From: an uncultured Clostridium sp.
Lineage (GTDB): Bacteria; Bacillota; Clostridia; TANB77; CAG-508
Length of the DNA stretch: 62,471 nucleotides
Assembly (NCBI GenBank): GCA_900553125.1
Contig: USCB01000008.1
Span: 1-62,471 of the forward strand
Direction of reading: 5' to 3'
Part shown: piece after piece, positions 18,483 to 26,066 of the stretch
How positions within the stretch are numbered: the first letter of the stretch is position 1
Layout: the number at the start of each line of letters is the position of its first letter
Translations under genes and position numbers: made by a program
Notes under the pieces: generated by a model
Database searches by the model: none
What the model saw: the letters and a program-made list of their open reading frames with translations, nothing else
Told to the model about the DNA's origin: nothing

Positions 18483-20498
18483 TTATAACTCAAACTGACT
18501 ATTATACAAATCAGCATAAAATCCATGTTTCTCCATCAATTCCTCATGATTTCCTTGTTCAATAATATTACCATTATTAACAACCAAAATCAAATCAGCA
18601 TTTTTAATAGTAGACAATCTATGAGCAATAATAAACGAAGTTTTACCTTCTGTTAACTTATCCATAGCCTTTTGAACAAGTTCTTCTGTTCTTGTATCAA
18701 CATTAGATGTAGCCTCATCTAATATCAAAAATGGTGTTTTATTTAGCATTCCTCTTGCAATAGTTAAAAGTTGCTTTTGGCCAGCAGATATTTCGTCATT
18801 ATCAGAAAGTTCTGTATCTAAACCTTTTGGTAAAGTTTTTATAAAGTGGTCTAAACCAACAACTTTACAAACTTCTTTTACTTGTTCATCTGTTACGTTT
18901 TCAGTGTTGTAAACTATATTTTCTTTTATTGTTCCATCAAATAACCATGTATCTTGTAAAACCATAGTAAATAAATCATGGATATTTTCTCTGGTTACTT
19001 CTTTTGTAGATACTCCATCAATTTTTATATCTCCTGAATTTATGTCGTAGAATTTCATAAGTAGATTTACCAAAGTAGTTTTTCCAGCTCCTGTAGGTCC
19101 TACAATTGCTATTTTTTGACCTGCTTTTGCTTTGGCACTAAAGTTTTGAATTGTAGGTTTTGGATTATTGTCATATTGGAATACTACATTATCAAATTCT
19201 ATGTCTCCATTAACTGTTGCTTTATCTAATTTCTTAGTAAATTTACTTTCATCTTGCATTTCTTCTTCGTCTAAGAATTCAAATACTCTTTCACTTGCAG
19301 CTCCTGTAGATTGTAGTGATGTCATTGCTTGTGCTATTTGTGAAAGTGGAGATGTAAATAGTCTTACATATGTAATAAATGCAACTATAACACCAAATGA
19401 AATCATATTTTTCATTGTTAAAATTGCTCCTACTATACATACTGCAACATATCCAAGGTTTCCTATAAAGTTCATAAGAGGTTGCATTAATCCTGATAAA
19501 AATTGACTTTTTCTATTTGCCTCATATACATTTTTGTTTAAAACATCAAATTTTTCATTTGCAAGTCTTCCTCCATTATATGCTTTTACAACATTTAATC
19601 CTGAATATACTTCTTCGATATGTCCATTTAATTTTCCAAGTTCAACTTGTCTTGCAACGAAGTATTTTTGTGATTTTCCAAGGATTCCAAACATAAATAT
19701 AAATCCTATTAAACTTGCACCAATAGCAGTTAATGCCATTATCCAGTTTGTGTAAAACATCATTACAATTGTTCCTAAAAATAGAACTGTTGCGCTTACT
19801 AATGTTGCTAATGATTGGTTCATACTTTGTGCAATTGTATCTATATCGTTTGTAACTCTTGATAAAATATCACCTATTAAGTGTTTGTCATAATATCTAA
19901 GTGGTAATTTGTTTATTTTATGTGATATTCTTGAACGCAAGCTTTTTGCGAATTTGTTTGCTACATCTGTCATTGCAATTGATTGAATAAATGTAAATAA
20001 TGCACTTGCAATATATAGACTTGCTAATGTAATTGCAATTTTCTTAACTCCGTCCATATCCATTTTAGGTTCAACTACTGTTTTTATGCTCTCTGGCATT
20101 TCGTCTAATTTTGAATATAAATCAGTTGCACTGCTATTTTCGTCCATGCTGCTCATTATTTCCATAAATTTAGTTTGGTCTTCTATTCTTATTTTTGTTC
20201 CATCAATTTCGATTTCTTGCATATTTTGAGTCATAAAATTCTGCTGAACTTTTTCTGCTAAAATCTGCATATTATCTTTGTTTACAACTAATCCTTCAGA
20301 TATTTTATCTGTTAAATCTGACAATTTATTTGGAGCAATTATAGACATTATAGAACCTAGAATTGCTAGAACTATTGCTATAAATATTAATATTTTGAAA
20401 GGCTTTAATTCTGAAAAAAGTCTTTTCATTGCTCCTTTAAAGTCTTTTGCTTTATCGGTAGGGTCTCCTCCTCTACCCATTGGTCCTCCTCTAGGCAT
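18483..20498 (-). CDS. ABC exporter subunit, catalytic half of heterodimer
   Basis: 671 aa: a G/R-rich start (MPRGGPMGRGGDP), six membrane helices with an extra exposed insert of about 85 residues between helices 1 and 2 (about 60-145), then the nucleotide-binding domain: Walker A GPTGAGKTT, signature ISAGQKQ (SAGQ rather than SGGQ), Walker B ILDEATSN with catalytic Glu, and the H-loop IIAHRLST. Its ATG is nested in the last codons of the upstream subunit (8-bp overlap), implying coupled translation. Together they resemble BmrCD/LmrCD-type multidrug exporters with one consensus and one degenerate ATP site. Substrate unknown. Confidence 0.93.
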   Translation of the reverse strand: MPRGGPMGRGGDPTDKAKDFKGAMKRLFSELKPFKILIFIAIVLAILGSIMSIIAPNKLSDLTDKISEGLVVNKDNMQILAEKVQQNFMTQNMQEIEIDGTKIRIEDQTKFMEIMSSMDENSSATDLYSKLDEMPESIKTVVEPKMDMDGVKKIAITLASLYIASALFTFIQSIAMTDVANKFAKSLRSRISHKINKLPLRYYDKHLIGDILSRVTNDIDTIAQSMNQSLATLVSATVLFLGTIVMMFYTNWIMALTAIGASLIGFIFMFGILGKSQKYFVARQVELGKLNGHIEEVYSGLNVVKAYNGGRLANEKFDVLNKNVYEANRKSQFLSGLMQPLMNFIGNLGYVAVCIVGAILTMKNMISFGVIVAFITYVRLFTSPLSQIAQAMTSLQSTGAASERVFEFLDEEEMQDESKFTKKLDKATVNGDIEFDNVVFQYDNNPKPTIQNFSAKAKAGQKIAIVGPTGAGKTTLVNLLMKFYDINSGDIKIDGVSTKEVTRENIHDLFTMVLQDTWLFDGTIKENIVYNTENVTDEQVKEVCKVVGLDHFIKTLPKGLDTELSDNDEISAGQKQLLTIARGMLNKTPFLILDEATSNVDTRTEELVQKAMDKLTEGKTSFIIAHRLSTIKNADLILVVNNGNIIEQGNHEELMEKHGFYADLYNSQFEL

Positions 20499-22254
20499 TA
20501 TCTAATTCCTCCTTTGACAATTGTGATAGTGCTATTTGTTTATAGACATCACATGTTTTTAATAATTCTTTATGTGTACCTATTCCAACTACTTTTCCCT
20601 CATCTAGTACAAGGATTTTGTCGGCATTCATAATAGTTCCAATTCTTTGAGCAACAATTAGAGTTGTAGCATATTTAGTATATTTTTTTAATTCTTTTCT
20701 TAATATACTATCTGTTTTATAATCAAGTGCAGAAAAACTATCATCAAATATATAGATTTCTGGGTCTCTTGCAATAGCTCTTGCGATTGAAAGTCTTTGT
20801 TTTTGACCACCAGATACATTTGTTCCACTTTGAGCCATTTGTGTATCATAGCTATTTTCCATTTTCTCAACAAAGTCTTTTCCTTGTGCTACTTCAATTG
20901 CTTCTTTTACCTTTTCTCTTGAAATTTCACCTTTTCCATTATCTCCATAAGAAACATTTCCACTTACTGTATCATTAAATATTACAGCTTTTTGTGCAAC
21001 ATATCCTATTTTATTATATAGAGATGTTAATTTATAGTCTTTTACATTTACTCCATCAACTAAAATTTCTCCCTCTGTTGCATCATAAAATCTTGGAACT
21101 AAATTAATTAAAGTTGATTTTCCTGAACCTGTTGATCCTATAAATGCTACAGTTTCTCCTTTATTAGCCTTAAATGATATATCTTTTAAAACATAGTCCT
21201 CTCCATCTGGATATTTGAATCCAACATTTTTAAACTCGATTGTTCCAACTTCATTATTTGTGTTATTATCAATAGTTCCATCTTTTACTGTAATTTCGGT
21301 GTCTAATACTTCATTTATACGATTTGCAGAAACTTGTGCTCTTGGTAACATCATAAATATCATTGCAAGCATTAAAAATGACATTATAACTTGCATTGCA
21401 TACGAACTAAATACAACCATATTTCCAAAAATTCCTATTTTATCTGCCATTCCCGCATCTCTTATTAAATATGCTCCTATAAAGTAAATTCCAAGTGTTA
21501 AGAAATACATTACTAAATACATTGTTGGTGATAATACTGAAAAAGCTTTTTGGTTAAATAACTGTTGATTTGTAAGTTTTGTGTTTACTTCTTCAAATTT
21601 ATCTTCTTGATATTTTTCAGCATTAAATGCTCTTACAACTCTTATTCCTGTAAGGTTTTCCCTAGTAACCTCATTTATCTTGTCTATTAATTTTTGAACA
21701 ATCTTAAATCTTGGCATTACAATTGACATCAATACTGCAATTACAGATAGTAAAATTACAACTCCAACCGCTGTTAAAGAGCTCCATTGCCAACTTTTGT
21801 TTAAAATTTTTGTTATAGCCCAAATTGCTGTTATTGGTGCTTTTATACTTACTTGTAATCCCATTGCAATTACCATCTGAATTTGAGTTATATCATTTGT
21901 TGTTCTTGTTATTAAACTACTTGTTGAGAATTGTTTTACCTCACTCATTCCCAAATTTCCAACTTTATTAAATAATTTTTTTCTTACTTTCATAGAAAAT
22001 GTTGCAGATATTCCAGATGCTATGTATCCCACAATTATTGCAGATACTAAGCTTCCAAGGGCACAAGCTAACATATATCCACCATTTTTTACAATTTCAG
22101 ACATTTCGCTTCCTTGAGTTTGTACAAGTACTGTTATTTCTGACATATAGTCTGGCATTTTTAGCTCTAGCCATACCTGACCTATTATTAGTATTAGGCA
22201 TACTAGCGCTAATAGCCATTCTTTTTTGCCTAGGTTTTTTAATAATTTTATCAT
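20491..22254 (-). CDS. ABC exporter subunit, degenerate half of heterodimer
   Basis: 587 aa from the start at 22254 (GGAGGAG six bases upstream; a longer frame would translate the repeat at 22276). Six membrane helices, then the nucleotide-binding domain: Walker A GSTGSGKST, signature VSGGQKQ, and Walker B IYIFDDSFSALD, in which Asp replaces the catalytic Glu. The Asp here pairs with the SAGQ signature of the partner, so both changes fall in the same degenerate composite site, as in heterodimeric exporters. First gene of a two-gene operon. Confidence 0.93.
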   Translation of the reverse strand: MIKLLKNLGKKEWLLALVCLILIIGQVWLELKMPDYMSEITVLVQTQGSEMSEIVKNGGYMLACALGSLVSAIIVGYIASGISATFSMKVRKKLFNKVGNLGMSEVKQFSTSSLITRTTNDITQIQMVIAMGLQVSIKAPITAIWAITKILNKSWQWSSLTAVGVVILLSVIAVLMSIVMPRFKIVQKLIDKINEVTRENLTGIRVVRAFNAEKYQEDKFEEVNTKLTNQQLFNQKAFSVLSPTMYLVMYFLTLGIYFIGAYLIRDAGMADKIGIFGNMVVFSSYAMQVIMSFLMLAMIFMMLPRAQVSANRINEVLDTEITVKDGTIDNNTNNEVGTIEFKNVGFKYPDGEDYVLKDISFKANKGETVAFIGSTGSGKSTLINLVPRFYDATEGEILVDGVNVKDYKLTSLYNKIGYVAQKAVIFNDTVSGNVSYGDNGKGEISREKVKEAIEVAQGKDFVEKMENSYDTQMAQSGTNVSGGQKQRLSIARAIARDPEIYIFDDSFSALDYKTDSILRKELKKYTKYATTLIVAQRIGTIMNADKILVLDEGKVVGIGTHKELLKTCDVYKQIALSQLSKEELDNA

Positions 22255-22275
22255 TTTTCTCCTCCTTTTTTCTGA

Positions 22276-22327
22276 TTTCGAAATAGGGACGGTTCTTTTT
22301 TGAAAAAGGAACCGTCCCCATTTCGAA
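22276..22327. repeat. GGGGACGG palindromic repeat, copy with extended arms
   Basis: Arms start TTTCGAAATAGGGACGG and end CCGTCCCCATTTCGAAA, with a short TGA centre. Lies in the 5' leader of the exporter operon, about 20 bases before the start codon. Confidence 0.9.
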
Positions 22328-22395
22328 AAATACTTTTTGCGCATCGTTTATTATATTATATTTTTTTTGGCAATGTCAAGGATTGTTTGCTAAAT

Positions 22396-22782
22396 TCACA
22401 AAGATTTCACATATCCAACGATATCAGAATTAACTTCTTGTATTCTTGCATCTTTTAAAAGTTCTTCCATTAAATACCATTTGAATTGAATAGTGCTATT
22501 TTCAAATCCTTTTTCTATTTCGCAATTGTAAAAAAAGTGATGATATGTTTTTTGAATTTTGTCACTTTCTGAAAATTTGGTGTGAACCTTTTCCATTTTG
22601 TAATTTATATTCTTTATTTTTATTCCGTATTTTTCGAAAACTTCTTCTTTTATTTTATCATAATTTGTTTTATCATCTATCTTACAATTAGGAAATAAAT
22701 AGCTTTCCCATCTATTGTCATAGTATTGTAAATATTTATTTTCCTTGTTTTTTATAATTATAATTGCATGTTTTCTTTCCAT
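22396..22782 (-). CDS. Divergent Nudix-like protein
   Basis: 128 aa, beginning MERKHAIIIIKNKENKYLQ. The order of strands and the segment KIKEEVFEKYGIKIKNI resemble a Nudix fold, but the catalytic Nudix box is degraded (the leading Gly and REx2EE pattern are not all present), so hydrolase activity is doubtful. AAAGGAG before ATG and a promoter at 22817-22845. A standard Nudix hydrolase lies 1 kb away at 23689. Confidence 0.6.
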   Translation of the reverse strand: MERKHAIIIIKNKENKYLQYYDNRWESYLFPNCKIDDKTNYDKIKEEVFEKYGIKIKNINYKMEKVHTKFSESDKIQKTYHHFFYNCEIEKGFENSTIQFKWYLMEELLKDARIQEVNSDIVGYVKSL

Positions 22783-22816
22783 TCTATTTTTCTCCTTTTG
22801 TTTATTAGCTGTTTAA

Positions 22817-22845
22817 ATCATATCATATTTTAAATTATTTGTCTT
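22817..22845 (-). promoter_or_regulatory. Promoter of Nudix-like gene
   Basis: Minus strand AAGACA, 17 bp, TATGAT. Follows directly on the hairpin at 22859, forming a terminator-promoter module that is repeated in front of def. Confidence 0.55.
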
Positions 22846-22858
22846 GATTTTCTCAAAA

Positions 22859-22891
22859 AAAGTATGTGAAATTAAAAATCTCACATACTTT
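22859..22891 (-). terminator. Hairpin downstream of yoeB
   Basis: AAAGTATGTGA / TCACATACTTT arms. Nearly identical hairpin at 26026-26058 and a decayed one at 23508-23540. Confidence 0.75.
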
Positions 22892-22904
22892 AAAAATAAC
22901 AATT

Positions 22905-23166
22905 TTATTTCTCATAATGTCCCTTACAAGCCACTATAATTAAATTTCCGTTCTTTTATTGTATATACAATTCTATTTGTATCATCAATTCTTCTACTCC
23001 AATATCCTGTTAAGTTTTCTTTTAGAGGTTCAGGTTTACCAATTCCCTCAAAAGAATTTCTTTGTATATCTTTTAATATTATATTTATTCTTTTTAGTGT
23101 TTTTTTATCTTGTACTTGCCAATAACAATAATCGTCCCATGCTCGTTCGTGCCATAATATTTTCAT
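22905..23166 (-). CDS. yoeB: YoeB-type toxin, read through a +1 shift at CGG
   Basis: RelE-superfamily ribosome-dependent mRNA endonuclease of a toxin-antitoxin pair. Start MKILWHERAWDDYCYWQ at 23166 matches YoeB. FEGIGKPEPLK and GYWSRRI carry conserved Glu and Arg residues. The zero frame meets CGG at 22948-22950 and ends KFNYSGL; skipping the C gives KEGNLIIVACKGHYEK and a stop at 22905, restoring the C-terminal His-Tyr needed for catalysis (86 aa). Its start lies beside the antitoxin stop. So toxin activity would depend on the frameshift; if no shift occurs the toxin is dead. Confidence 0.82.
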
Positions 23167-23167
23167 T

Positions 23168-23434
23168 TTATTCATCATCCTCTATTAAATCATGTTCTTC
23201 TAATTTTGCTACTCCATCATTTATGTCTTTAGCAATATTTTCTAAATAGCTTATATTGCTTTTAGAATAAAATGGGTCTGCTTTTATTTCAAATGGTAAT
23301 TTGTGTTCTCTTAATACAGTTTTTATAAACATATTTATTGCTACAGATACATTCATTCCTGTTTCATTGCAAAAAACTTCAAAACTTTTTTTATCATTTT
23401 CATCTATTCTAACACTTAAATTTGCTTGAGCCAT
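23168..23434 (-). CDS. relB: RelB/DinJ-family antitoxin
   Basis: 88 aa ribbon-helix-helix antitoxin (ANLSVRIDENDKKSFEVFC, then VSVAINMFIKTVL), with a charged C-terminal tail (VAKLEEHDLIEDDE) that would wrap the toxin. Represses its own operon in related systems. AGGAGG-type site before ATG; promoter at 23459-23487. Ends next to the yoeB start. Intact in one frame, unlike the toxin. Confidence 0.9.
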   Translation of the reverse strand: MAQANLSVRIDENDKKSFEVFCNETGMNVSVAINMFIKTVLREHKLPFEIKADPFYSKSNISYLENIAKDINDGVAKLEEHDLIEDDE

Positions 23435-23458
23435 ATAAATCGCCTCCTTTTGTATTAC

Positions 23459-23487
23459 ATTATATTATTATTGTATGATTTTGTCAA
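23459..23487 (-). promoter_or_regulatory. Promoter of relB-yoeB
   Basis: Minus strand TTGACA, 17 bp, TATAAT; 25 bp upstream of the antitoxin start. Confidence 0.75.
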
Positions 23488-23507
23488 TACATTATTTATT
23501 TTTTCAA

Positions 23508-23540
23508 AAAGTATACGAATTTTTAAATTTCATATATTTA
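23508..23540 (-). repeat. Decayed copy of the AAAGTATGTGA hairpin
   Basis: AAAGTATACGA and TCATATATTTAC arms, matching the hairpins at 22859 and 26026 including the preceding TTTTTTCA. Sits between the def remnant and the relB promoter. Confidence 0.55.
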
Positions 23541-23562
23541 CTTTCCCGGGCAAATCAATTTC

Positions 23563-23624
23563 TAAAATTATATTTTTCTATATTTTCCCTAGTTGCAAAG
23601 CCTTTATCAACCACTTTTTCTATA
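23563..23624 (-). pseudogene. Remnant of a second peptide deformylase gene (3' end)
   Basis: About 59 of 62 bases match the 3' end of def at 25431-25492. Minus-strand translation gives EKVVDKGFATRENIEKYN, the def C terminus, then FRN and a stop. No catalytic part is present. It marks a past duplication or recombination of the def end. Confidence 0.8.
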
Positions 23625-23688
23625 ACTTCTATTTCCTCACAATAAATTCTTTTTCTCTTTAAAATAATCCATTTAAATCTTTTTATTA

Positions 23689-24198
23689 TTATAATAAATT
23701 TTTTCTAACCAAATAGTCTATAACTACAAAATAATCTGTTTTAAAACTATCCGGTCTTTTAACCATCAATTGTTTTATCTCTTCAATTGACATATAATAT
23801 ATTCTATCAATACCATTTTTATCATAATTAGTAATATTCCTATTATATCTCAAAAAATAAACTTTTTGAAATGTATTACTTTTGCTTTCAAATGGTGAAA
23901 AATATGCAATTTCTTTTAGTTTAACATTTGATATTCCTAATTCTTCTTTAAGTTCTCGGTATGCCGCTTCATTATAGCTTTCTCCTGAATTAACGTGTCC
24001 TCCCACAGAAAAATCATAGCAATTTGGAAAAATTTTTCGATTCGAACTTCTTTTGGGAACTATTATTTTATTTTTATCATCAGCAATTATAATATTTATA
24101 AACCTTAACTGCGAGGGCTTTACGAGATTTTGTTTTTCTTCAGGTATTTTATCAATAACCTCGTCTTTTTCATTCACCACATCAAAATATTCGATCAT
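23689..24198 (-). CDS. Nudix hydrolase
   Basis: 169 aa. Perfect Nudix box GHVNSGESYNEAAYRELKEE followed by LGI at about residue 67, so an active diphosphatase is expected; overall it resembles the isopentenyl-diphosphate-isomerase-like subgroup (MIEYFDVVNEKDEVI start). Substrate unknown. Its ATG overlaps the stop of the preceding gene by four bases (ATGA), so it is the last gene of a def-unknown-unknown-nudix operon. Confidence 0.9.
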   Translation of the reverse strand: MIEYFDVVNEKDEVIDKIPEEKQNLVKPSQLRFINIIIADDKNKIIVPKRSSNRKIFPNCYDFSVGGHVNSGESYNEAAYRELKEELGISNVKLKEIAYFSPFESKSNTFQKVYFLRYNRNITNYDKNGIDRIYYMSIEEIKQLMVKRPDSFKTDYFVVIDYLVRKNLL

Positions 24199-25031
24199 CT
24201 TTCCTCTCCATCTTTTACCTTATATTTCAGTCTTGCTGGCAAAATTATTTCTGGGCATATTATATTTTTGTCTTCTATTTGCGCAATTGCAATATATTCT
24301 TTATAGTTGCGCTGCAAATCTTTTGCATCATACATTTGAACTACAATTTGATCTAAAACCTCCTGAAAAAATCCATCATTAATCCCTTGATATTCACTTG
24401 GTATAAAAGCCTCGCATTCTTTTTCTGTAAATTTAAACTGCTTCATTAAATCTACAATCCTTGCTTTTCTTTGTTCAGAATATTCATGTGGTGTAATTTT
24501 GTTCGCAAGATACCTTTTTCTATTAGAAGCTTTAAAAAATAAAATATCTTCCCATGGAATAATATAACTCTCATCACACGCACTTCCATGACTTAAATAT
24601 GAACCATCCCAACCTTTTCCAACATAATCTATAAATAGTGATTTTCCGACTTTAAAATCCAAATAAAAACTACCGTTAGTTTCATATGTAGGACAAAATC
24701 TACCATCATTCCAATATATTAAAGCTGCTCCTTTTGTATTAAGTTCTTTTGATTTTTCCTCAATTTTTTTTAAATATTCCAATATGGTTTCTCTATCCCC
24801 ATTTCTTCCACCAATACCAATAGGATGTTTTCCCATCAATGTGTCTGACCTCATGCAAAAATCATCTTGTTTTTCAAATTTTTTTAATAATTCTTTTGCT
24901 TCGTCAACTGATTCTATTACATAGAAATTTGAAAATGTAGGCAACCCATATTTTTTAGCTAAAAGGTATCCTCTTGCTTTTCCATATCTTGCAATTAATT
25001 CTAAATCTTCAATTTTCTTTCCATTTAACAT
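24195..25031 (-). CDS. Uncharacterised protein, weakly ATP-grasp/PEP-synthase-like
   Basis: 278 aa from MLNGKKIEDLEL (GAAGGAAAG before ATG; overlaps the preceding ORF by 23 bases). Not securely recognised. The segment FCMRSDTLMGKHPIGIGGRN has the flavour of the N-terminal nucleotide-binding part of PEP-utilising or ATP-grasp enzymes (conserved RSD and Gly-rich loop), and AALIYWNDGRFCP could be a strand of that fold. No signal peptide. Translationally coupled to a Nudix hydrolase downstream, suggesting a nucleotide-linked modification step, which is inference. Confidence 0.65.
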   Translation of the reverse strand: MLNGKKIEDLELIARYGKARGYLLAKKYGLPTFSNFYVIESVDEAKELLKKFEKQDDFCMRSDTLMGKHPIGIGGRNGDRETILEYLKKIEEKSKELNTKGAALIYWNDGRFCPTYETNGSFYLDFKVGKSLFIDYVGKGWDGSYLSHGSACDESYIIPWEDILFFKASNRKRYLANKITPHEYSEQRKARIVDLMKQFKFTEKECEAFIPSEYQGINDGFFQEVLDQIVVQMYDAKDLQRNYKEYIAIAQIEDKNIICPEIILPARLKYKVKDGEER

Positions 25032-25407
25032 TGTTAACTTTCCTTCTATTTTTTTCACCAAATTTTTCTCTATAAAAATCATTATCCTTTATTAATTTTT
25101 CTAAAGATTCAAATTTACAATCACAAAATTCTTCACATAACTTTAGTACTTCATCATTATCAAAATTTTTAACAACATACCTTTTAAATCCATTTTTCAA
25201 GTGAAATATAAAAATAATTTCATCTTCAGTAATATATTCATTCCAATATTCTTCGGCTAAATGTTTATATACAAATGTTTCCCATTTATCAGCTAGTTTT
25301 TTATCGAAACTAACTTTAAAATCCTCACCATCTTTTTCTATTATGAAACCTTCTTTTTCTAAATTATAAATTTCTTCAGTCATTCCCATTGCATAACTAA
25401 AATTCAT
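25009..25407 (-). CDS. Unknown 132-aa acidic protein
   Basis: Not recognised. Starts MNFSYAMGMTEEIYNLEKEG after AAAGGAG. Soluble, rich in Glu, Asp and aromatic residues; a FCDC pair near residue 94. It follows def by 15 bases and overlaps the next gene by 23 bases, so it belongs to the def operon. Possibly a partner of the ATP-grasp-like protein encoded next. Confidence 0.6.
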   Translation of the reverse strand: MNFSYAMGMTEEIYNLEKEGFIIEKDGEDFKVSFDKKLADKWETFVYKHLAEEYWNEYITEDEIIFIFHLKNGFKRYVVKNFDNDEVLKLCEEFCDCKFESLEKLIKDNDFYREKFGEKNRRKVNNVKWKEN

Positions 25408-25422
25408 TTTTTACTCCTTTCT

Positions 25423-25956
25423 CTATGCCACTAAATTATATTTTTCTATATTTTCCTTAGTCGCAAAGCCTTTATCAACCACTTTTTCTATAAAATTTAC
25501 ACCGTCCAAATGGTCACACTCATGTTGAATAAGCCTAGCAAAAAAACCTTTTACCTGTTTTGTTACTTTATTCCCTTTTTCATCATAATAAGTAAGCTCT
25601 ATTCTTTTATATCGTTCTACTTTTCCTCTTATAATCGGAATACTCATGCATCCCTCAAATTGAATATCAGTCTCATCAGATAATTTTTTCCATGTTGGAT
25701 TTATCATTGCTGTAATTGGAATTTCTTCTGAATCATTATATTTTATATTTTCCTTTTTAGCTCCAATAACTATTATTCTTTTATTTATTCCTATTTGAGG
25801 AGCTGCAATTCCTAATCCTGTTCCAAATTCTAATGTTGCTTTTAAATCTTCTATAATATCTATTACTTCACTATTAATATTTCTTACATCTATTTCTGAT
25901 GATTTTTTACTTAAAACTGGGTCTCCTATTTCTCTTATTTTTAATATTTTTCCCAT
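25423..25956 (-). CDS. def: Peptide deformylase
   Basis: Removes the N-formyl group from nascent proteins. 177 aa. All three family motifs present: GLGIAAPQIG (about 48-57), EGCMSIP with the metal-binding Cys, and QHECDHLDG with the metal-binding HExxH. Promoter at 25984-26012. First gene of a four-gene operon. A copy of its last 62 bases survives at 23563. Confidence 0.96.
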   Translation of the reverse strand: MGKILKIREIGDPVLSKKSSEIDVRNINSEVIDIIEDLKATLEFGTGLGIAAPQIGINKRIIVIGAKKENIKYNDSEEIPITAMINPTWKKLSDETDIQFEGCMSIPIIRGKVERYKRIELTYYDEKGNKVTKQVKGFFARLIQHECDHLDGVNFIEKVVDKGFATKENIEKYNLVA

Positions 25957-25983
25957 ACTTTTTCTCCTTTCACTTTCACCAAA

Positions 25984-26012
25984 ATAATACCATATTTTTT
26001 CTAATTTGTCTT
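25984..26012 (-). promoter_or_regulatory. Promoter of def operon
   Basis: Minus strand AAGACA, 17 bp, TATTAT; the module resembles that at 22817. Confidence 0.55.
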
Positions 26013-26025
26013 TATTTTTTCAAAA

Positions 26026-26058
26026 AAAGTATGTGAAATTTAAAATCTCACATACTTT
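26026..26058 (-). terminator. Terminator of ileS
   Basis: AAAGTATGTGA / TCACATACTTT hairpin followed by a T-rich stretch, directly after the ileS stop. Confidence 0.8.
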
Positions 26059-26066
26059 CAAAAATC

